From positions 2,770,501 through 2,834,500 of the forward strand of contig NZ_CP009291.1 in the NCBI RefSeq assembly GCF_000767465.1: DNA of 64,000 bases, written 5' to 3'. A program made the position numbers and the translations under genes. The notes under the pieces were generated by a model. It was not told the DNA's origin. It did no database searches and was given only the letters and a program-made list of their open reading frames with translations. Below are positions 37,628 to 45,894 of the stretch, piece after piece (the first letter of the stretch is position 1; each line of letters starts with the position of its first letter). Source of the stretch: Novosphingobium pentaromativorans US6-1 (GTDB taxonomy: Bacteria > Pseudomonadota > Alphaproteobacteria > Sphingomonadales > Sphingomonadaceae).

Positions 37628-38073
37628 TGGATGAGCTGATGAACCTGGAGGTGCATTACACCTGGCTGGCCATCGGCCTTGTGCTGGCGATTGCCGAGAT
37701 GGCGATCCCGGGTGTGTTCCTGATCTGGATGGCCGGGGCGGCGCTCATCACGGGGCTCGTCGCGTGGTTGCTGCCGATCGGACTGCCGCTGCAGATCGTG
37801 ATCTTCGCGCTGCTTTCGATCATCGCCGTCTTCACCGGCAAGCGCGTGCTCAAGGATCACCCGGTGGTGGCCGCCGATCCCAAGATGAACCAGCGCGGCG
37901 AGCGCGTGGTGGGCGAAACGGTCGTGGTGACCCAGGCGATCGAGGGCGGTTCCGGCCGCGTGCGCCTGGGTGACAGCGAATGGCTTGCCAAGGGCGCGGA
38001 TGCCATCGTCGGCACGCGCCTCAAGGTCGTCGGCCATGACGGCGTGGTGCTGGTCGTCGAACCGATGGCCTGA
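37627..38073 (+). CDS. NfeD-like membrane protein (short form)
   Basis: The 148-residue protein has a short N-terminus, three hydrophobic helices (about 12-75, with [20 protein letters not shown]) and a C-terminal OB-fold domain (about 90-148) with [20 protein letters not shown] and [16 protein letters not shown]. NfeD proteins partner with stomatin-like SPFH proteins and may modulate their assembly. The start codon overlaps the stop of the SPFH gene, implying coupled translation. Confidence 0.9.
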   Translation: MDELMNLEVHYTWLAIGLVLAIAEMAIPGVFLIWMAGAALITGLVAWLLPIGLPLQIVIFALLSIIAVFTGKRVLKDHPVVAADPKMNQRGERVVGETVVVTQAIEGGSGRVRLGDSEWLAKGADAIVGTRLKVVGHDGVVLVVEPMA

Positions 38074-38161
38074 ACCTGGGTGTGAGCTGCCCGGCACGGG
38101 GAGGGGCACTGGAAACCTGCGCCCCACCGCCCCATATCTGCGCCCAAGGAGAAGTGCAGAC

Positions 38162-38563
38162 ATGACCGACAAGCTCAACCTCACGGAAGAAGAATGGCGT
38201 GAACGGCTGACGCCCGAACAGTACCAGGTGCTGCGGCAGGCTGGCACCGAGCGGGCCTTTACCGGCAAGTACGAAAGCAACAAGCAGGCCGGCATGTACA
38301 CTTGCGCCGGTTGCGGCGCGCCGCTGTTTTCGTCCGAAACGAAGTATAATTCCGGCTCGGGCTGGCCGAGCTATACGGCCCCTGTTGCGGGCGATGCCGT
38401 CGACGAACATCGCGACGTGTCGCACGGCATGGTGCGCACCGAGGTGACCTGTGCCCGCTGCGAGGGACATCTCGGGCATGTGTTCCCGGACGGTCCGGGG
38501 CCCGACGGCCTGCGCTACTGCATCAACAGCGCATCGCTCGACTTCAAGCCGAAGGAAGACTGA
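38162..38563 (+). CDS. msrB: Peptide-methionine (R)-S-oxide reductase MsrB
   Basis: MsrB repairs methionine-R-sulfoxide in proteins. The 133-residue protein has two zinc CxxC pairs (CAGC at about 47 and CARC at about 96), [39 protein letters not shown] with the catalytic Cys at about 119, and SLDFKPKED at the end. AGGAG precedes ATG 38162, which begins the conserved protein; the longer frame from 37970 overlaps the NfeD gene and is not coding. It could share a transcript with the SPFH/NfeD pair. Confidence 0.96.
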   Translation: MTDKLNLTEEEWRERLTPEQYQVLRQAGTERAFTGKYESNKQAGMYTCAGCGAPLFSSETKYNSGSGWPSYTAPVAGDAVDEHRDVSHGMVRTEVTCARCEGHLGHVFPDGPGPDGLRYCINSASLDFKPKED

Positions 38564-38634
38564 ACCGGCGCGCGCCGCCCGGTAAAGCGCCGTTTCATGC
38601 ACATCTCGTTGTTAAGGTCGGGTTACAAATCCGG

Positions 38635-38649
38635 CGTACAAAGTGTACG
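38635..38649. promoter_or_regulatory. Operator-like palindrome upstream of the PBP1A gene
   Basis: CGTACA and TGTACG form a perfect 6-bp inverted repeat around AAG, about 50 bases before the penicillin-binding protein start. Its size suits a dimeric regulator. The binding protein is unknown, and the match may be chance. Confidence 0.3.
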
Positions 38650-38695
38650 ACGCGTTCGGACAAGAAGGTCCGTCAAAGGGGTTTGCATCTAGAAG

Positions 38696-40906
38696 ATGGC
38701 CAAGAATACCGGCCGGCGCCGCACATCGGGCGGCCCTTCCTCCAAGCCGACCAGGAAATCGCTCTGGTTCCGCGCAATCCGCTCACTGATGATCTGGGGT
38801 CTTGCCCTGGCATTGCTGGGCGGCCTTTTCCTTGCCGCGGCCGTGACGTTTACCATGCGCGAACTGCCCGATTTCAGCGCGCTCAAGAGCAGCCAGAACG
38901 GGCAGATGATCGTCGTGCGCGCGCGCGACGGCAGCGAACTGGTCTCGCTCGGGCCGAGCTACGGCAAGTGGCTGGGCTACGACCAGATTCCGCAAATCAT
39001 GAAGGACGCGATGATCTCGGTCGAGGATCGCCGCTTCCGCGATCACTACGGCGTCGATCCCATCGGCATCGTGCGCTCGGTCATGGTCCGCTATGAGGCC
39101 GGTCGCTGGAAGCAGGGCGCCTCCACGATCACCCAGCAGCTGGCGCGCAACATCTTCCTGAACAACGCCCGCACGTTCGGGCGCAAGGCGCGTGAGATGG
39201 TCCTGGCGCTGGCGCTGGAACGCAAGTTCAGCAAGGACCAGATCCTCGAGCTTTACCTGAACAAGGTCTATTTCGGTGGCGGCGCCTATGGCATCGACGC
39301 GGCGAGCCGCAAGTTCTTCGGTCATCCCGCGACCGAGCTTTCGACCGGAGAAGCGGCGATCATCGCCGGTCTGGTCAAGGCCCCGTCGAACTATTCGCCG
39401 ACGGCCGACGTCCAGGCGTCCATCGCGCGCGGCAACGTCGTGCTCGGTACGATGGCCGACAACGGCGTCATTACCCAGAGCGAGGCGGACGGCACCGACC
39501 TCACCAAGGTCAAGCTCGCCAAGGAGAAGGGGCAGAACTCGGTTCGCTACTTCACCGACTGGGCGCTGCCCCAGCTCGACATGCTGCTGCCCGAGACCAA
39601 CGAGCCGATCGAGGTCTGGACCACGCTCGACCCCAGGATGCAGGAAGCTGCGACCGCGGCGATCATCGCCAATGCACCCAAGGGCGCGCAGGGCGCGCTG
39701 GTCAGCCTCGACAACGACGGTGCGGTGCTGGCGCTGGTCGGCGGCACGGACTACATCAATTCGAACTACAACCGTGCAACCAGCGCGGAACGCCAGCCGG
39801 GGTCGGCCTGGAAGCTGTTCGTCTATCTCGCCGCGCTCGAGGCGGGCTACACGCCGAGCGATCCTGTGGTCGACGAGCCGGTGACGATCGACGGGTGGAG
39901 CCCGCATAATTCCGGCCGCAAGTATGCCGGGCAGATCGATATCCGCTCCGCCTTCGCCTATTCGAAGAACACCATCGCGGCGCAGCTTGGCAATGAGGTG
40001 GGCTTCGGCACCGTGGCCAGCATGGCCCGCCGCTTCGGCATCACCACGCCGATCAACACCCAGCCGGCCATGGTGCTGGGCACTTCGGAAGTGCGCCTGA
40101 TCGACATGACCCGCGCCTTTGCCGCCGTCAGCGCTGGCGGCACTTCGGTGGAGCCTTATGGCATCACCAAGGTCACGACGACTGACGGCGAAGTACTCTA
40201 CCAGCACAAGTCGGTGCGCGGGCAGGTTCTGGTGCCTCACTACGTTGCGGCCGGGATCACCGACCTCCTGCAGTCGGCCGTGGCCACCGGTACTGGACGG
40301 GCGGCGCAGATCGGCCGACCGGTTGCGGGCAAGACCGGCACGACAAGCTCGAACAAGGACGGCTGGTTCCTCGGCTTCTCGAGCGGCGTGACCACCGGCG
40401 TGTGGATGGGCCGCGACGATGCCAAGGCGGTTCCCGGGCTGTCGGGCGGCCACGCTCCGGCGCGTGCTTTCGCCGACTTCATGAAGGTTGCCGTCGCCAA
40501 GCGTCCCGTTGAGGAGTTCGACACCAAGCTGCAGCTGCCCGAGTGGCAGCTCGAGCCGGACGATGAGTACCTCCAGGGCAACCCGGACGACTACTACTAC
40601 GTCGACGAGAACGGCAACCTGGTGCATCCGGGCAGCGGCTCGGGCGACGACGCGCCGATCTACGAGGATGGCACCATGGGACCGGGACCGGGCCCCGGCG
40701 CCGCTATGGTTCCCGATTACGGCAATCCGCCCGCCGCCAATGACGACTTCCTCGACCGAGCGACTGGCCGGGCCCCGGCCAATGATCCGGGTCTTCGGCC
40801 CGGACAGGGGCTTGCGCCCAAGATCGTTACCCCGCCCGCGCCGGGCGCAACCCGCACTCCGGCACCGGCCGCAACGCGCACGCCGACCCCCGTTCCCAAC
40901 TACTGA
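38696..40906 (+). CDS. mrcA: Penicillin-binding protein 1A (class A, glycosyltransferase/transpeptidase)
   Basis: This bifunctional enzyme polymerises and crosslinks peptidoglycan. The 736-residue protein has a basic cytoplasmic tail, a membrane helix (about 30-55) and a GT51 domain with ISVEDRRFRDHYGVD (about 106) and GASTITQQLARN (about 141). The transpeptidase has RQPGSAWKLF (active Ser in SxxK, about 368), SKNT (about 422) and GKTGTTSSNKD (about 545). The C-terminus is an acidic, Gly/Pro-rich tail ending in PAPAATRTPTPVPNY, probably unstructured. It ends before a strong bidirectional terminator and is convergent with degP. Confidence 0.95.
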   Translation: MAKNTGRRRTSGGPSSKPTRKSLWFRAIRSLMIWGLALALLGGLFLAAAVTFTMRELPDFSALKSSQNGQMIVVRARDGSELVSLGPSYGKWLGYDQIPQIMKDAMISVEDRRFRDHYGVDPIGIVRSVMVRYEAGRWKQGASTITQQLARNIFLNNARTFGRKAREMVLALALERKFSKDQILELYLNKVYFGGGAYGIDAASRKFFGHPATELSTGEAAIIAGLVKAPSNYSPTADVQASIARGNVVLGTMADNGVITQSEADGTDLTKVKLAKEKGQNSVRYFTDWALPQLDMLLPETNEPIEVWTTLDPRMQEAATAAIIANAPKGAQGALVSLDNDGAVLALVGGTDYINSNYNRATSAERQPGSAWKLFVYLAALEAGYTPSDPVVDEPVTIDGWSPHNSGRKYAGQIDIRSAFAYSKNTIAAQLGNEVGFGTVASMARRFGITTPINTQPAMVLGTSEVRLIDMTRAFAAVSAGGTSVEPYGITKVTTTDGEVLYQHKSVRGQVLVPHYVAAGITDLLQSAVATGTGRAAQIGRPVAGKTGTTSSNKDGWFLGFSSGVTTGVWMGRDDAKAVPGLSGGHAPARAFADFMKVAVAKRPVEEFDTKLQLPEWQLEPDDEYLQGNPDDYYYVDENGNLVHPGSGSGDDAPIYEDGTMGPGPGPGAAMVPDYGNPPAANDDFLDRATGRAPANDPGLRPGQGLAPKIVTPPAPGATRTPAPAATRTPTPVPNY

Positions 40907-40934
40907 GGCTCTGCCAGGAGGGATCGGGGGCGAT

Positions 40935-40974
40935 CCTTCCTTTGCGTTGCCGGGCCTTCCTTCGCGTTGCCGGG
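40935..40974. repeat. Two-copy 20-bp tandem repeat
   Basis: The 20-base unit CCTTCCTTTGCGTTGCCGGG at 40935-40954 is repeated at 40955-40974 with one change (T to C). It lies between the PBP1A stop and the terminator. No function is evident. Confidence 0.6.
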
Positions 40975-41010
40975 AGATGAGGTCAGGCCCCGCACCCCGC
41001 GCCGCGAGGG

Positions 41011-41056
41011 CATACAGAAACACCCGCCGGATCGCTCCGGCGGGTGTTTCTGTATG
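41011..41056. terminator. Bidirectional terminator between PBP1A and degP
   Basis: A perfect inverted repeat with 21-base arms (41011-41031 and 41036-41056) and a TCGC tetraloop lies 100 bases after the PBP1A stop and 40 bases after the degP stop. A-rich left and T-rich right shoulders (AGAAAC / GTTTCT) allow it to end transcription from both convergent genes. Confidence 0.85.
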
Positions 41057-41095
41057 TCCGCTGCCCCGACCTTGCGGCCGGGGCGCTATAGTCCG

Positions 41096-42640
41096 TCAGC
41101 GGATGCGGACGGGCACGAAGGCGGAAGGCTGGCCGCGCGGCTGCACGCGCAGCAGGATGGCCGAACGCCCGTCTGCCTTGGCGGCGCGGATGGCGCTTTC
41201 GAGGTCGGCTTGCGTGCTCACGTCCTGCCCATTGGCCTGGAGCAGGATGAAACCGCGGGCGAAGCCCTTCTGGCCGGCGTCCGAGCTGGGATCGACGGCG
41301 ACGATCACGAGGCCCTTCACGCTGTCCGACGCACCGAGCTGGCGCGCGATCTGCGGCGTGAGCGGGGTGACCGAGAGGCCGATCGACTTCTCGATGTAGC
41401 CCTGCTCCTGCTGCTTGGGCGGGTTGTTGAAGGGATCGGCGTTCTGCTGGTCGTCGTCGGAGCTGAAGCTCTGCTGCAGTTCGTCTTCGCTGGGGCGCTT
41501 TGCGACCGTGGCGTTGAGGGTCATCCTGCGGCCGTTGCGGATCACTTCCACCGGCACGCGGCTGCCCGGTTCGGTGTTCGCCACCAGGTAGGACAGCGTC
41601 TGCTCCTTGGTGACTTCCTTGCCGCCGACCTTGACGACGACGTCACCGGCCTTGATGCCGGCCTTGTCCGCCGCGCCGCCGGGTTCGAGCGACTGGATGA
41701 ACTCACCCTTGTTGCGCTCAAGTCCGAGCGATTCGGCAAGGTCGTCGTTGAGCGGCTGGATGCGCACGCCCAGGTAGCCGCGCTCGATCGCTTCGCCCTT
41801 GATCAGCTTCTGCACGATCGGGGCAGCGGTTTCCGCCGGGATGGCGAAGCCGATGCCGACACTGCCGCCGGTGGGCGAGAAGATCGCGTTGTTGATGCCG
41901 ATGACCTGTCCGTTCATGTCGAACATCGGGCCGCCCGAGTTGCCGCGGTTGATCGCCGCGTCGGTCTGCAGGTAGCGGTCGTAGGCGCCGCCGCCGCCGG
42001 TGTTGCGGTAGACCGCCGAGATGATGCCCGAGGTCACCGTACCGCCGAGGCCGAACGGATTGCCGATGGCGATGATCCAGTCACCGACGCGGGCGTGCGA
42101 GGAATCGCCGAACTTCACGAAGGGGAAGGGCTTGGAACGCTCGACCTTCAGGACGGCGAGGTCCGAGGCGGCGTCCTTGCCGATCAGCTTGGCGGGATAT
42201 TCCTCGCCGTCGGGGGTGGTCACCGTAATCGATTCCACCTCGCCGCGCCCTTCGGCGGTGATGACGTGGTTGTTGGTGACGATGTAACCGTCGGCGCTGA
42301 TGATGAAGCCCGAGCCGAGCGATTGTGCCTCACGCGTTTGCGGGCTGGCGCCGCCACCGCCACCGAACAGGCCCTCGAAAGGGGTTCCGGCGAACGGGTT
42401 GTTGTTTTGCTGCACCTGGATCCGCTGGCGGGTCGAGATATTGACCACGGCCGGTGCCAACTGTTCGGTCAGGTCAGCGAAACTGGCCGGAGCGCCGCCC
42501 CGAGGGACAACATGGGCCATCTGGCCGGCTTCGTTCTGGGCGACCTGCGCTCCTGCCGGATAGCCGGTTGCGAGCGACAGGGTGGCGCCTCCAAGCAGGA
42601 GGGCTGTGGTCAATCCATAAGCATATCGCACGGGCTTCAC
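41096..42640 (-). CDS. degP: Periplasmic serine protease, DegP/HtrA family (Do)
   Basis: DegP degrades or refolds misfolded envelope proteins. From GTG 42640 the protein has 514 residues and opens with a signal peptide MKPVRYAYGLTTALLLGG...GAQ. The protease domain has the triad His in VTNNHVI (about 125), Asp in AASDLAVLK (about 159) and Ser in RGNSGGPMF (about 233). Two PDZ domains follow (about 275-370 and 415-510). The frame continues to 42709, but GTG 42640 is chosen because GGAGGA lies nine bases upstream and the signal peptide then starts correctly. It is followed by a shared terminator. hflKC lies upstream on the same strand. Confidence 0.94.
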   Translation of the reverse strand: MKPVRYAYGLTTALLLGGATLSLATGYPAGAQVAQNEAGQMAHVVPRGGAPASFADLTEQLAPAVVNISTRQRIQVQQNNNPFAGTPFEGLFGGGGGASPQTREAQSLGSGFIISADGYIVTNNHVITAEGRGEVESITVTTPDGEEYPAKLIGKDAASDLAVLKVERSKPFPFVKFGDSSHARVGDWIIAIGNPFGLGGTVTSGIISAVYRNTGGGGAYDRYLQTDAAINRGNSGGPMFDMNGQVIGINNAIFSPTGGSVGIGFAIPAETAAPIVQKLIKGEAIERGYLGVRIQPLNDDLAESLGLERNKGEFIQSLEPGGAADKAGIKAGDVVVKVGGKEVTKEQTLSYLVANTEPGSRVPVEVIRNGRRMTLNATVAKRPSEDELQQSFSSDDDQQNADPFNNPPKQQEQGYIEKSIGLSVTPLTPQIARQLGASDSVKGLVIVAVDPSSDAGQKGFARGFILLQANGQDVSTQADLESAIRAAKADGRSAILLRVQPRGQPSAFVPVRIR

Positions 42641-42770
42641 GTCCTTTGATTCCTCCATTTCGACGGTGTTCGACACCATCCATCGACCCCCTGCCGATTG
42701 ACGCTCCATGAGCTTAACCGACCTTGAATGGCGCCTGTTTTCCGCCAGTTTGCGGCCTCGATGGCCGCTC

Positions 42771-43610
42771 TCACGGCTCCTTGAAATGCTTCAGGTAAGC
42801 ATTGTCCGAACCCAGCAGAATGGTCTTGGCGTCCTCGTTCTTGGCGAACGAAACGTCGTAGCTCTGCATGGCCCGGTAGAAGTCATAGAAGCCGGGGTCC
42901 TGGCCGAAGCTGTCGGCGTAGATCTTCGCGGCCTGCCCTTCGGCTCCGGCGCGGATGATCTGCGCGTCCTTCTGTCCCTTGGCGGTGATCGTCTTGGCTT
43001 CTTCCTGCCGGGCCGCTTCCATGCGGGTGAAGGCGCTGGCAAGCGCCCCTTCGGGCAGGTCGGCGCGCTTGATGCGCACGTCGACGACCTGTGCGCCATA
43101 TTCGCGCGCCTCACGGTCGAGGCCGTCGCGGATGTTCTCCATCGCCTTGCCGCGCTCTGCGGTGAGCAGCGACTGGAACGTGCGCTTGCCCAGTTCCTGG
43201 CGCAGCACCGAGGAGAGGATCGGTTCAAGCTGCTGGGTCACGCGCTCGGTCGTGCCAGCGGTCTCGACCATCTTGATCGGGTCGATGATGCGATAGCGCG
43301 CATAGGCATCGACGATCAGGCGGTCCTGGTCGGTCGAGAGCACCTGCTGCTGCTCCATGTCGACCGAGAGCAGGCGCTTGTCGATGCGCTGGACCTTGTC
43401 GACCAGCGGGATGCGGAAATGCACGCCCGCGCCGGTCTGGCCGAAGGCGGCCTTGGGGTCGTAGCCGTTGTAGACCGCAATCGGCTTGCCGGTGCGGATG
43501 ACGACGGCCTGTTCGCTTTCGGGAACGACGATCATGCTCATCAGGATGGCGACGAGGATGACCCCGGCGCCGATCCAGAACGCCTTGTAGTCCTGCCAGA
43601 CGTTGGACAT
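42771..43610 (-). CDS. hflC: HflC, SPFH regulator of the FtsH protease
   Basis: HflC pairs with HflK in the inner membrane, forming a periplasmic cage around FtsH. The 279-residue protein has an N-terminal helix (FWIGAGVILVAILMSMIVV), SESEQAVVIRTGKP-type opening (PESEQAVVIRTGKPIAVYN), GAGVHFRIPLVDKVQRIDKR, and the conserved DVRIKRADLPEGALASAF followed by a coiled coil. ATG 43610 overlaps the hflK stop (TGATG); a GTG three bases earlier is the alternative. degP follows after about 130 bases, and this hflK-hflC-degP order is common in alphaproteobacteria. Confidence 0.95.
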   Translation of the reverse strand: MSNVWQDYKAFWIGAGVILVAILMSMIVVPESEQAVVIRTGKPIAVYNGYDPKAAFGQTGAGVHFRIPLVDKVQRIDKRLLSVDMEQQQVLSTDQDRLIVDAYARYRIIDPIKMVETAGTTERVTQQLEPILSSVLRQELGKRTFQSLLTAERGKAMENIRDGLDREAREYGAQVVDVRIKRADLPEGALASAFTRMEAARQEEAKTITAKGQKDAQIIRAGAEGQAAKIYADSFGQDPGFYDFYRAMQSYDVSFAKNEDAKTILLGSDNAYLKHFKEP

Positions 43611-44806
43611 CACTGGCCTCCCTTCGCGGCTGCATCCGGGGCAGCGTCCGCGGCGCGGCGTTTCACTTCGGACAGCGGCAGGTAGGGCGTCACACCCTTG
43701 GCTTCTGCCACGACCGTGTCGTTGTCGCGCAGCACGCGCTCCATGGTTTCGTAATACATGCGCCGCTTGGTGACCTCGGGGGCCAGCTTGTACTGTTGAT
43801 AGACCTTGTCGAAGGCTTCCGCGTCACCTTGCGCGCGGGCCAGCAGCTGCTGCGCCCATGCGCGCGCTTCGGACCGGTCGCGCTCGGCTTCCTGCTGGGC
43901 GACGGTGACCTGCTGGAAGGCGGTGACCACCTTGCTGGGCGGATCGGCCTTCTTGATTTCCACGCCCTGCACTGCAACGCCTGCCTTGTAGTAGTCGAGG
44001 ATGCGCTGCATGCGCTCGCGAACGTCCTGCTCGACTTGCGCGCGGCCCGCGCCCGAAAGCGCGTCGTTCAGCGAGATCTGCGCTATCGAGGCGCGCATCG
44101 CGGCTTCGGCCACTTCGCGCACGGATTCCTTCGGATCGGTGAGGCGGAACTTGTAGTTCACCAGATTCTTGATGTTCCAGCGCACCAGGTAGCTGAGGTC
44201 GACGAGGTTCTTGTCGCTCGTCAGCATCAGCTTCTCGGCCTCGCCCTCGGGGATCGAGTCCACGGTGAAGGTGCGCACGTCCTCCACGTCGACCTGCTCG
44301 ATCGGCCATGGCAGGGTGAAGTTGACGCCCGAATCGATCGTGCGCGCATACTTGCCGAACAGGGTCACGACGGCCTGTTCCTTCGGGCCGATCATGTGGA
44401 CACTGGACAGCGCAAGCAGCGCGACGACCGCCGCGCCGATGCCGAGCGGCAGCCACGACTTGCCGTCGGGGCGCTGGGGCAGGCGCGGGAAGTTGCCGCC
44501 GCCGCCGCCCGGGCCGCCAGAGCCGCCACCGGGGCGGCGCGGATCGCGCGTGCGGAAAATGTCCTCGATGCTGGCGGACCGGCGCGGCGGCGTGGAGCCG
44601 CTGGGCAGCCATGGATTGCGCGGACCGCGCTTGTCCCCCGAGCGATCGCCATCGCCCTCGGACCCACTGTCCCCGTCGTTGTCTTCGCCGTCCTTGCCGG
44701 ACTCGTCCGAAGGCCCTTCGCCGCCCTTGTCGCTTCCGCCCCAGGGACTGCGGCGTCCGGACATGGCAAGGCCTGCTCGTGCGATTGCACCACCGATTGC
44801 TTTCAT
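43610..44806 (-). CDS. hflK: HflK, SPFH regulator of the FtsH protease
   Basis: The 398-residue partner of HflC has an unusually acidic and Gly-rich cytoplasmic tail (about 15-110, with DGEDNDGDSGSEGDGDRSGD and GGGSGGPGGGGG). A membrane helix (about 118-138) and an SPFH domain follow with GPKEQAVVTLFGKYARTIDSG and HFTLPWPIEQVDVEDVRTF-like NFTLPWPIEQVDVEDV. A coiled coil rich in Ala/Glu/Arg closes the protein (about 290-350). ATG 44806 begins MKAIGGAIARAGL; a second Met at residue 15 is also possible. It is divergent from mrp. Confidence 0.94.
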   Translation of the reverse strand: MKAIGGAIARAGLAMSGRRSPWGGSDKGGEGPSDESGKDGEDNDGDSGSEGDGDRSGDKRGPRNPWLPSGSTPPRRSASIEDIFRTRDPRRPGGGSGGPGGGGGNFPRLPQRPDGKSWLPLGIGAAVVALLALSSVHMIGPKEQAVVTLFGKYARTIDSGVNFTLPWPIEQVDVEDVRTFTVDSIPEGEAEKLMLTSDKNLVDLSYLVRWNIKNLVNYKFRLTDPKESVREVAEAAMRASIAQISLNDALSGAGRAQVEQDVRERMQRILDYYKAGVAVQGVEIKKADPPSKVVTAFQQVTVAQQEAERDRSEARAWAQQLLARAQGDAEAFDKVYQQYKLAPEVTKRRMYYETMERVLRDNDTVVAEAKGVTPYLPLSEVKRRAADAAPDAAAKGGQ

Positions 44807-44907
44807 GGGACCATCTATAGGAAGCCTATCCCCACAAAAACAGTGCCTCTCTTGCCCTTTTTCGTTCCCTTTGCCACCTGAGCCCCTGAACTAGGGCCGG
44901 AGTAGAC

Positions 44908-45894
44908 ATGTCGAACGATCAAGCCGAGGGACTGAAGGCGCTGCTGCCGCAGGAGGCGGCAACGCGGTTGCAGTCGCTGCGGGTGGCGGACGGCCGGGCG
45001 ACGCTGGTGCTCGATGCGACCGGTCTCGATTCGTCGGCGCGCAGCGCGCTCGAAGCCGCTGCGAAGCAGGCCCTGTCGGGCGCCGAGGGCGTTGCCGAGG
45101 TGCGCGTGGCAATGATGGCCGACAAGGTCGAGCGCCGGATCATCGCGGTCGGATCGGGCAAGGGCGGCGTCGGTAAGTCGACGCTGGCCACCAATCTGGC
45201 GGTCGCGCTCGCCCGGCAGGGGCGCAAGGTCGGCCTCGTCGATGCGGATATCTACGGGCCGTCGCAGGCGCGCCTGCTCGGCACCGAGGGCCAGCGTCCG
45301 GTCGCGCATGACAGCAAGCTGGTGCCGATCGCCAGCCGCTGGGGCGTACCGGTGCTGTCGATGGCGCACCTTTCCGACCCCGGGCAGGCCATTGCATGGC
45401 GCGGGCCGATGGCGGCGGGAGCCCTGACGCAATTGCTCGAGGGGCACTGGGACGGGGCGGAAATCCTGATCGTCGATCTGCCGCCCGGCACCGGCGACGT
45501 GCAACTCACGATGCTGCAGAAGTTCAAGCCGGCCGGCGCGGTGATCGTCTCCACGCCGCAGGACCTCGCGCTGATGGACGCCACCCGCGCGATGGAGCTG
45601 TTCGAGAAGGGCGGCGTGCCGATCGTCGGCGTCGTCGAGAACATGGCCGGCTACGCCTGCCCGCATTGCGGCGAAGTCAGCGATCCCTTCGGCGCCGGTG
45701 GCGCGGAAGCGGCGGCCAAGACGATGAACCAGACTTTCCTGGGCCGCATCCCGCTCGACATGTCGATTCGGCTCGACAGCGATGCCGGCCAGCCCCCCGC
45801 TGCCGGCGAAGGGCCGCAGGCGCAGGCCTTCGCCGACCTGGCACGCAAGGTCGGGGAATGGCTGGACGGCGGCGCGAGCAAGGCTCACCCCTGA
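44908..45894 (+). CDS. mrp: Mrp/ApbC iron-sulfur cluster carrier ATPase
   Basis: Mrp/ApbC (Nbp35-like) proteins carry [4Fe-4S] clusters to apo-enzymes. The 328-residue protein has a short N-terminal DUF59-like remnant (about 1-70), the deviant Walker A GSGKGGVGKSTLATNLAVAL at about 83, and VDADIYGPSQARLLG near 112. The Mrp family segment DLPPGTGDVQLTM is near 192, and the cluster-ligand pair YACPHCGEV at about 250. GGAG precedes ATG 44908. Its stop overlaps the start of the molybdenum-hydroxylase gene (TGATG), so the carrier is translated with a redox enzyme subunit and then hemH. Confidence 0.95.
   Translation: MSNDQAEGLKALLPQEAATRLQSLRVADGRATLVLDATGLDSSARSALEAAAKQALSGAEGVAEVRVAMMADKVERRIIAVGSGKGGVGKSTLATNLAVALARQGRKVGLVDADIYGPSQARLLGTEGQRPVAHDSKLVPIASRWGVPVLSMAHLSDPGQAIAWRGPMAAGALTQLLEGHWDGAEILIVDLPPGTGDVQLTMLQKFKPAGAVIVSTPQDLALMDATRAMELFEKGGVPIVGVVENMAGYACPHCGEVSDPFGAGGAEAAAKTMNQTFLGRIPLDMSIRLDSDAGQPPAAGEGPQAQAFADLARKVGEWLDGGASKAHP

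Noticed and set aside
40935..40974. Tandem repeat as a start of a CRISPR or REP element
   Set aside because: Only two directly adjacent copies with no spacers and no further copies seen in the window.
38783..41023. Minus-strand open frame of 746 codons opposite the PBP1A gene
   Set aside because: Antisense shadow of the penicillin-binding protein.
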